64,000 nucleotides of DNA, taken from positions 1 to 64,000 of the forward strand of contig JACKPQ010000001.1 of NCBI GenBank assembly GCA_024233435.1, given 5' to 3'. Both the position numbers and the translations under genes were made by a program. The DNA is from Chlamydiales bacterium. Its GTDB lineage: Bacteria; Chlamydiota; Chlamydiia; Chlamydiales; JACKPQ01. Of the stretch, positions 58,622 through 64,000 are shown in pieces. Numbering within the stretch: position 1 is the stretch's first letter; each line of letters opens with the position of its first letter. The notes beneath the pieces are model-generated. The model had not been told where the DNA came from. It saw nothing but the letters and a program-made list of their open reading frames with translations, and did no database searches.

Positions 58622-60760
58622 ATGCTCACAGTTTTACGAAAATACCAGAAAGTTTTTATTGTTGTTGTCGGCTTTTTTATTGTCGCAAGCTTCTTATTCT
58701 TTGGGGTTTCCTCGCGAATAGGCCGCATGCCAAGCAAGTTGCCAGATCCCGCTGTAGGAAAAGCTATTGATGGCTCAGATATTCATTTGCTCCATCGCGA
58801 TGCGATGATGCGCTTTATTTCAGCCGATTGCCTAGATGGTCATCTAGCTCAAGTTAGGCAAGTTCCTAACTTCTTTAACGATGGTGTCTTGCGTCGTGAT
58901 TTCCTTGAGTCAGGGCTGGCTGATGTGATGGGTGTGCGCTATTTTGAAGCCTTTAAAGGGGACATTGATGCAAGGCATAAAAAGGCAAAAACGTATAAGC
59001 CTTATGTCCATCCCAGATTTGCTCATTTGAGTGCTGCCAGTATTTGGAATCAATTCACCCCTAATTTGCCTGAGAAGATTGAAAAGTTACAAAATATGGA
59101 GTTTGGTCCTGAGGTCTTTAAGGCTTTATCTAGCGTATATGTCAGCACAAAGGGCATTAATGGGGAGCTTGTGCGACAAGTCCTTCAGTATCAGCAAAGG
59201 CAATTTCAAGAAGCTCAAGATCCATACCTTGCACAGGCTGATTTAAGTTTGTTTGGAGCTCATAGTTTAGAAGATTGGTTTGGCCGCGCCTTTATAGAGA
59301 AGTGCTCAAATGTGATCATCAACGGTGCTCGCTTAGCAGAAAAGAGGGGATATGTGGTGACCCGCGAAGAGGCACAAGCAGACCTATGGAATAATGGCTT
59401 TAAATTCATGAGTGCAAAAAATCGTGGCGAGGCGGTTAAAGGATCTGAAGTGGCAGAGTATTTGGATAAGCAGCTTCAGTATTTACAAATGAATCAAGAA
59501 ATGGCTGTCAATGTCTGGCGTGACGTTTTACTTTTTCGCCGTTTGATGGATGAGACGGGCGGAACGCTTTTTGTTGATCCTCTGATGCAAAGGCAATTTG
59601 ATGCTTTTGCAAATGATGGGGTAAAAGTTAAAACATATAGGCTGCCAGAATACGCACGCGCTTATCCTGCTCAGCTGGCTCTTTATTTAGAAAAAGTCGG
59701 CAAGTCAAGTCATGGATTGCCAAGTGCACCGCGCCCATTGGATGAAATTGATGGGCAACTGATTGAAGAGGTCTTTGAGGTGAAAGTTGCAAGCTGTTAC
59801 AAGCCATCGCTTGTGCAAAAAGTAACGCTGAAGGAAATGCTAAAATACGAGCTTGATGCCGATCATTGGAGCTCTCTTGTGGCAAAATGCCCAGCTCTTG
59901 GGGGCGAGGCATCTTCACGTGAGGAGCGCCTAGTAAAGCTCGATGCTTTAAATCCGCAGCAGCGGAGCTTGATTGATGCTTACGCCAGAGAGAAAATTGT
60001 GGAGCTCCATGAAGAGTGGGTGAACGAGGCCTTAGATGAAGCAGCGATGAGTAGTGAAACGCTGCATGTTGCTAAAAGCGGAGATAGAGAGCCTCTCGAG
60101 GGAATTACGCATTTGAGTGCGTTTGCTCAGCTGCTCAAAGAGGAATCGCCAAAACTCAAAGGCTTTACTGACGATCAGCAACATTTTTACCGCATTGAGG
60201 TTACCAAGCAAAGCGAGGGGCCTAAGCTTCTAACGTTCGAGCAAGCAATCGATGCTGGCGTTTTAGATAGCATGTTAAGCAAAAAGCTCGAGCAATCATA
60301 TAAGCGTGTTCGCGAGCAATCTCCTAAAACTTTCCAAGATGAGAAAGGAGCATGGAAAAAGTGGTATGATGTCAAAGATGATATTGCTAAGCTTGCTTAT
60401 ATTGATCCAGTAAAAAAGCGTTTAGAGGCCTACTTAAAAGAGCAGCAAGCTCTTTATAAAACAAATGCGCCAGCTGTTGAGGGTTTTGGGAAACAGTGGG
60501 AGCTCGAGGTAGCAACGCATACGCTCAAGCGATCGCAAAATCATCACTTTTTGGATGATGAGATGCTTCAAAAAGAGGCGCAGTCGTGGACGGGTGTTTT
60601 TGAGTCGAAGCAAGGGGATTTACTCTTTGCTTATATCGAGGGAAAAAATGACAACCTAGTGCCAAGCTGTGAATTTGTAAAAGCATCGCAAGAGGTTCTT
60701 TCTCACGAGGCTAGGGCTCATGTTTTTAATCAGCTACTCGATCAAATAGACGATGTTTGA
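58622..60760 (+). CDS. PpiD/SurA-like periplasmic foldase (712 aa)
   Basis: A single N-terminal anchor (VFIVVVGFFIVASFLFFGV) is followed by a periplasmic region with a SurA-N-like helical domain (EKRGYVVTREEAQADLWNNG). Much of the rest is charged helix. I see no clear parvulin active-site motif, so it may be a chaperone without isomerase activity. The ATG at 58622 is preferred over a TTG six bases earlier. Chlamydia has an equivalent long SurA-like protein only by loose memory, so the family name is tentative. Confidence 0.6.
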   Translation: MLTVLRKYQKVFIVVVGFFIVASFLFFGVSSRIGRMPSKLPDPAVGKAIDGSDIHLLHRDAMMRFISADCLDGHLAQVRQVPNFFNDGVLRRDFLESGLADVMGVRYFEAFKGDIDARHKKAKTYKPYVHPRFAHLSAASIWNQFTPNLPEKIEKLQNMEFGPEVFKALSSVYVSTKGINGELVRQVLQYQQRQFQEAQDPYLAQADLSLFGAHSLEDWFGRAFIEKCSNVIINGARLAEKRGYVVTREEAQADLWNNGFKFMSAKNRGEAVKGSEVAEYLDKQLQYLQMNQEMAVNVWRDVLLFRRLMDETGGTLFVDPLMQRQFDAFANDGVKVKTYRLPEYARAYPAQLALYLEKVGKSSHGLPSAPRPLDEIDGQLIEEVFEVKVASCYKPSLVQKVTLKEMLKYELDADHWSSLVAKCPALGGEASSREERLVKLDALNPQQRSLIDAYAREKIVELHEEWVNEALDEAAMSSETLHVAKSGDREPLEGITHLSAFAQLLKEESPKLKGFTDDQQHFYRIEVTKQSEGPKLLTFEQAIDAGVLDSMLSKKLEQSYKRVREQSPKTFQDEKGAWKKWYDVKDDIAKLAYIDPVKKRLEAYLKEQQALYKTNAPAVEGFGKQWELEVATHTLKRSQNHHFLDDEMLQKEAQSWTGVFESKQGDLLFAYIEGKNDNLVPSCEFVKASQEVLSHEARAHVFNQLLDQIDDV

Positions 60761-61388
60761 AGATGTTCCTGCATTGCGAGCTGCGACTTTTTTTAAGCTG
60801 AGTTTCCCTTTGCCTAAAAGCGATCGTCTTGACGCAAAAAAGGGCCTCAAAAAGCCTTTTCTTCTGCCAGATATGAGCGAGTTTTTAGATGAGGATTCTT
60901 TTGCACGGGTTGCCATGGCATGGAATGAAAAGGGGCTTTTTGTTGTTGTTGACGTTGATAAGGCCTTTGAGGAAAGCGCATTCCCAGAATTACAGCGGGG
61001 AGATAGCTTTGAGCTATTTATCGATACGCGCGATTTAAAGTCAGCGGGAACAGTTACGCGGTTTTGTCACCACTTTGTCTTTTTTCCAAAAGAAGATGAT
61101 GAATGCAAATCTCAAGAGATCACGCGCATGCGAGAAGAGGACTCAAGAGAGCTGGCAGATCCAGATGATTTAAGTGTTGATACCACCTTTAATCGAAAAA
61201 GTTATACAATGGAAATTGCCATTAGCAGTGACGCCCTTTATGGCTACAGCCCCAAAGAGTTTAACAGGCTGGGCATTTGCTACAGTGTTAATCGCAAGGG
61301 AGGCGATCCGCAATCATTTGCGGTCTCATCACATGAGTACGCCTTTTCTAAACACCCCGCCCTTTGGGCAACAGGAGAATTAGTATGA
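60753..61388 (+). CDS. CBM9-like conserved chlamydial protein (211 aa)
   Basis: A beta-sandwich of the carbohydrate-binding family 9 type: AWNEKGLFVVVDVDKAF, GDSFELFIDTRDLKS, and the closing HPALWATGELV, which is the family's usual end. No signal peptide, so cytosolic. It overlaps the foldase gene by eight bases and gcvH by four, and a hypothetical protein sits beside gcsH in Chlamydia too. Ligand unknown. Confidence 0.7.
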   Translation: MFEDVPALRAATFFKLSFPLPKSDRLDAKKGLKKPFLLPDMSEFLDEDSFARVAMAWNEKGLFVVVDVDKAFEESAFPELQRGDSFELFIDTRDLKSAGTVTRFCHHFVFFPKEDDECKSQEITRMREEDSRELADPDDLSVDTTFNRKSYTMEIAISSDALYGYSPKEFNRLGICYSVNRKGGDPQSFAVSSHEYAFSKHPALWATGELV

Positions 61389-61753
61389 AATACACCGAGT
61401 CGCATGAATGGGTCAACGTTCAAGAAAAAAAAGGGCGCGTGGGAATCACTTGCCATGCGCAAAAAGAGCTGGGTGAAGTTGTCTACCTTCAGTTGCCTAA
61501 AGTCGGTGATGAGCTGAAAGTTGGTCAAGAAGCAGCTGTGCTCGAATCGACCAAAGCTGCCATCGATGTTTATAGCCCTGTCAGTGGCACAGTTGTTGCT
61601 GTCAACAAAGCATTAGAGGGTGATATTTCCCTTATCAATAATGAGCCAGAAAAGGGCGGTTGGCTCTACGAGGTTGAGCTCTCATCTGTGGCTGAGCTAG
61701 AGCTTCTTCTGGAGCAAGCAGCTTACCAGGCCTTAGTAACCCTCAGTCCATGA
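61385..61753 (+). CDS. gcvH: Glycine cleavage system H-like protein
   Basis: A lipoyl-carrier protein; the lipoylated Lys is in AVLESTKAAIDVYSP. ESHEWV at the start and NNEPEKGGWLYEV at the end are typical. The ATG at 61385 follows GGAGAATTAGT, so the seven codons upstream are not used. No P, T or L protein is seen, as in Chlamydia. The neighbour lplA could supply the lipoate. Confidence 0.9.
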   Translation: MKYTESHEWVNVQEKKGRVGITCHAQKELGEVVYLQLPKVGDELKVGQEAAVLESTKAAIDVYSPVSGTVVAVNKALEGDISLINNEPEKGGWLYEVELSSVAELELLLEQAAYQALVTLSP

Positions 61754-61783
61754 AAAGCACAACTTATTGAATAATTTGTGCAG

Positions 61784-61836
61784 AAACTGCACAAAAACAG
61801 CGGAAATCTGTGCAATAACTGTACAAATTTATAACA
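61784..61836. repeat. Twin palindromes of the TGTGCA-N-TGCACA type
   Basis: TGTGCAGAAACTGCACA and, about 30 bases on, TGTGCAATAACTGTACA are near-identical short palindromes; the first has a perfect 7-bp stem. They lie behind gcvH, where the start of the broken ATPase gene would have been. They may be an operator pair of the lost gene. Confidence 0.45.
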
Positions 61837-61849
61837 AAAGCGCCGAAAA

Positions 61850-61965
61850 ACCCGGTCATTCATGGCCGGGATCAAATGCGCTAAGCTTTGGGATGAGATT
61901 GTTGTTCGATATATTTGCGAATTCTGAAAAATAGCTGCCTACATATGTAGCTATTGTTCAGAATT
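61850..61965. terminator. Two hairpins behind gcvH
   Basis: CCCGGTCAT-TC-ATGGCCGGG (61850-61869) makes a 9-bp stem with one G-U pair. Then AATTCTGAAAAATAGCT (61920-61936), a 12-base loop and AGCTATTGTTCAGAATT (61949-61965) form a 17-bp stem with one mismatch. They could end the gcvH transcript; neither is followed by a U-run. The second resembles in size the 17-bp palindrome at 36980. Confidence 0.45.
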
Positions 61966-62052
61966 GACCAGATGATCCATGAATTATTTTAAAGAATACT
62001 TTAAGAAAAAAAAGGGCTCCTATAGACTGGTCTTAATAAATAGGAGGCCACA

Positions 62053-62736
62053 ATGAAAAGTCTTATAAAATATGCCGTAGTAGCCCTTGCGTTGATGATT
62101 TGCAGACCAGCGATGGCGGACGAAACGGTGTTTGAAAAAACCATTTGGAAAATATTCTGGGTAAGTAGCCCAGTAAATGTAAGAGCGGTGATTATCACCG
62201 AGGATTTTGACATATGGTTCTTGCATGGACTAACTCCTAATAAACTAACGTGGTGTGAATGGATATGGCGAGAGCACGTGGCACAACCTGGTAATGAATA
62301 TTTCCTAGATCGAACAAAGTGGAAAGAGGGGCAGGGAATCTCTTTTACTTACGCTCCTTGGCAGACTCGTGAATGGAAGGATTCCTATCGCAATACCACT
62401 CCCTTGCTGCAGAGTTGTGACTACTTGGCAAAGAATGATGTTTATAATGCGCACATTTTTGCAAAACCCTTTCAGATTGACGAATGGATGTCTCTTTATA
62501 ATGAAATTTATAACTATGCTGATTTCTGTACTCAAAGAGGGTGTTATGGTATAGCGGTTGAACTACTAAAACAGTTAGTGAAGTTTGAAAAATTCAAAGA
62601 GCAGCTTATTAAAGAGAGAAATAAAAAAATAGAAGGGATGTCTTTTGATGCCCAATGTGTGGCATTTGATGAGAAATACGATTTTTGTAAAATAGCCAAG
62701 ATAAAAATTACGGATTTAGCTGAGGTGACGAATTGA
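62053..62736 (+). CDS. Secreted Cys-containing hypothetical protein (227 aa)
   Basis: A clear signal peptide (IKYAVVALALMICRPAMADE, cleavage near residue 22) and a mature part with several Cys (WCEWIW, QSCDYL, DFCTQRGCYG, AQCVAF, DFCKIA) that could form disulfides in the periplasm. Unknown family. A very good ribosome binding site (AGGAGGCCACA) precedes the ATG. It appears to have replaced the N-terminal half of the ATPase gene that follows. Confidence 0.65.
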   Translation: MKSLIKYAVVALALMICRPAMADETVFEKTIWKIFWVSSPVNVRAVIITEDFDIWFLHGLTPNKLTWCEWIWREHVAQPGNEYFLDRTKWKEGQGISFTYAPWQTREWKDSYRNTTPLLQSCDYLAKNDVYNAHIFAKPFQIDEWMSLYNEIYNYADFCTQRGCYGIAVELLKQLVKFEKFKEQLIKERNKKIEGMSFDAQCVAFDEKYDFCKIAKIKITDLAEVTN

Positions 62737-63277
62737 TAGTGTCAACCTCAACTGAAGAGGGGTTAACACGCAAGCTTGATGCTTTTGCAAGAGCACTTGA
62801 AATTGCAAGCTTTTCACAAGGCTCTATTGTTAATTATTCTGAAATCGCTCGAGAGGCCGGCGTAGGTCGCCGGCTTATAATGGGATATTTTCATGTCATG
62901 GAGGATTTGCTTTTGACAATACGTCTGCCTGTTTTTCAAGGCGTGCTAAGCGCAAATTAGTCAGCGGTTTGAAATTTTATTTTTTCGACGTTGGTGTATA
63001 TCGCTCTCTGAGGCCTACAGGTCCATTCGATCCAGCAGTCGATATAGAAGGGGTTGCTTTAGAGACGCTGTTTTTCCAAGAGCTGCGTGCTGTAAATGAT
63101 TACTTTCGCCTTGGCTACAATCTTTATTTCTGGCTCACACAATCGAAGCTTGAAGTTGATTTTGTGCTTTATGGGGGTTCTGAAAAGCTTTACTTTGGTG
63201 AAATAACAGCCACCCATTTTGTTGAAGCTATGCAGACACTGCCGGCTGTTTTACGAAGTTATATCAATTCTGTCTAA
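62733..63277 (+). pseudogene. Truncated and frameshifted orphan ATPase (DUF4143 end)
   Basis: The first frame encodes ALEIASFSQGSIVNYSEIAR and GRRLIMGYFHVMEDLLLTIR, the helical middle of AAA ATPases with DUF4143. Around 62940 the frame must shift by one base; then RRAKRKLVSGLKFYFFDVG, ALETLFFQELRAVNDYFRLG and YFWLTQSKLEVDFVLYGG complete the nuclease-like C-terminus. The whole N-terminal P-loop domain is missing. A decayed member of the mobile single-gene ATPase class. Confidence 0.75.
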
Positions 63278-63750
63278 AGATTCCATCCTCTACGATTAAA
63301 TTTTTTCTGGTGCATTTTAGATGATTCTATTAACTGCATTTTAAGTGCCGCTCCAGCTGCAGTTATTGCGGAAAAAACTCCTAGGCCCAATAGAATTTTC
63401 ATGGAAACGCTGTAAGTGCGCTCACATATGGTAATGCCAAGATCAGCCAAACACTGAGGATGAGAAAAAATCCTTGGGGGCGTGTATTTATTTATTATGA
63501 AGGAAGGGCCGATAATTGCGCCTAGTAAATTATCTATAATCGTGAGTGAGCCAGGGGCTGGTATTTTGAAGTTGGGATCAGGCTTTGTAAATATAGCTGA
63601 TAATCCTAGAAAAAGTAAAATTGACACCGCAAAGCAAACAATTGATACTTTGCCAATTTTATCCAAATAAGCGTAATAATGGTCATTGGATTCTAATAAA
63701 TTTTTACGGGTTGTTTGACGCAAACTCTCAGTGTTATATAAGGCGCTCAT
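63274..63750 (-). CDS. Membrane protein, unknown (158 aa)
   Basis: Three hydrophobic segments, at about 33-52 (VSIVCFAVSILLFLGLSAIF), 70-85 (weak) and 118-137 (LLGLGVFSAITAAGAALKM), with an N-terminal helix of about 30 residues. No signal peptide. The start follows AAGAGGTTAAA, a good ribosome binding site. Its 3' end touches the ATPase pseudogene. Perhaps an Inc-like protein, but the spacing of its segments does not fit the usual bilobed hairpin. Confidence 0.6.
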   Translation of the reverse strand: MSALYNTESLRQTTRKNLLESNDHYYAYLDKIGKVSIVCFAVSILLFLGLSAIFTKPDPNFKIPAPGSLTIIDNLLGAIIGPSFIINKYTPPRIFSHPQCLADLGITICERTYSVSMKILLGLGVFSAITAAGAALKMQLIESSKMHQKKFNRRGWNL

Positions 63751-63831
63751 TTTAACCTCTTTTTAAAAAGTAATAAGTGCAATTCTACATAATGGATAGA
63801 TTATTATACAAGAATAAATGATTTTTTAGAG

Positions 63832-64000
63832 CTATGGGGCGTTTAGCTCTTGAGGGTAGGTGTCGTCTGTTGAGACTTGATCGAGTGAAATTCCGGTGAA
63901 GCCCATAAAGGCAAGGGCCATGAGGCCTGTGATGATGAATGTAATGCCCATGCCAGAGAGGCCTTTGGGGATATTGGAGTAGGTGAGCTTTTCACGGATG
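63832..64000 (-). CDS. nqrE: Na+-translocating NADH:quinone reductase subunit E, C-terminal part
   Basis: Incomplete at the window edge. The visible end reads [20 protein letters not shown] and [12 protein letters not shown], the last membrane helix of NqrE, followed by a short polar tail ending ELNAP. NqrE holds part of the Na+ channel of the respiratory complex. In Chlamydia the nqr genes lie directly beside gcsH, so the 62053-63750 block is an insertion. Confidence 0.88.
   Translation of the reverse strand, partial: IREKLTYSNIPKGLSGMGITFIITGLMALAFMGFTGISLDQVSTDDTYPQELNAP

Noticed and set aside
61757..61790. A short match between the sequence behind gcvH and the intact ATPase gene near 36205
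   Set aside because: About 19 bases agree (ttgaataatttgtgcagaa), too short and AT-rich to claim a common origin without a genome-wide count.

Overview
The window comes from a member of the Chlamydiae, most likely one of the amoeba- or arthropod-associated 'environmental' lineages (Simkania, Waddlia or Parachlamydia relatives) and not Chlamydia itself. The evidence is gene order: amn, mfd, alaS and tkt lie together with hemE and hemG; rnc-radA-hemC and sodA-accD-dut-ptsN-ptsN2 form runs; and clpC-lplA, a CBM9-like gene, gcvH and nqrE follow one another, all as I remember them from chlamydial genomes. Putative inclusion-membrane proteins, a DapL aminotransferase and two SNF-type Na+ symporters agree. 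The exact genus cannot be fixed from the sequence alone.

Positions 1-17400 are an accessory island. (a) 1-3678: four tandem copies of a coiled-coil, tail-anchored protein family built on a 21-bp in-frame repeat; the first copy is cut by the window edge and frameshifted. (b) 3802-10204: an Rhs/YD-repeat polymorphic toxin of 1658 residues, its putative immunity gene, then an orphan toxin tip with a second putative immunity gene and a relic of the Rhs 3' end. (c) 10446-16011: a four-gene leftward operon encoding a MIO ammonia-lyase/aminomutase of the EncP/AdmH type, a methyltransferase, an MFS exporter and a free-standing NRPS adenylation domain. It looks like a compact, apparently undescribed chlamydial amino-acid-derived small-molecule pathway. 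(d) 16494-17348: an Inc-like membrane protein with a hairpin terminator.

From 17474 on, core genes alternate with inserted ones. Core: amn, two NSS transporters, mfd-alaS, tkt, the haem genes hemE/hemF/hemG and hemC/hemD, dapL, rnc-radA, sodA-accD-dut, two PTS-IIA proteins, clpC, lplA, proS, a PpiD-like foldase, gcvH and nqrE. Insertions: a decayed lipase and tandem membrane proteins (21178-23373), a glycosyltransferase plus a beta-barrel/beta-helix surface protein between alaS and tkt, an orphan AAA ATPase with twin palindromes (35476-37024), a TA-flanked MITE-like element behind radA (44846-45007), an ankyrin protein between hemC and hemD, an IS256-family remnant beside a trypsin-like protease (51047-52556), and a broken second ATPase between gcvH and nqrE (62733-63277).

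The packing is tight. Several convergent and one divergent gene pair overlap in coding sequence, and three promoters (amn, hemD, ankyrin gene) are placed so that transcripts would start at or next to the ATG. I found no rRNA, no tRNA and no CRISPR array. Start codons were moved from the longest reading frame wherever a Shine-Dalgarno (SD) sequence, a promoter or family alignment argued for it.
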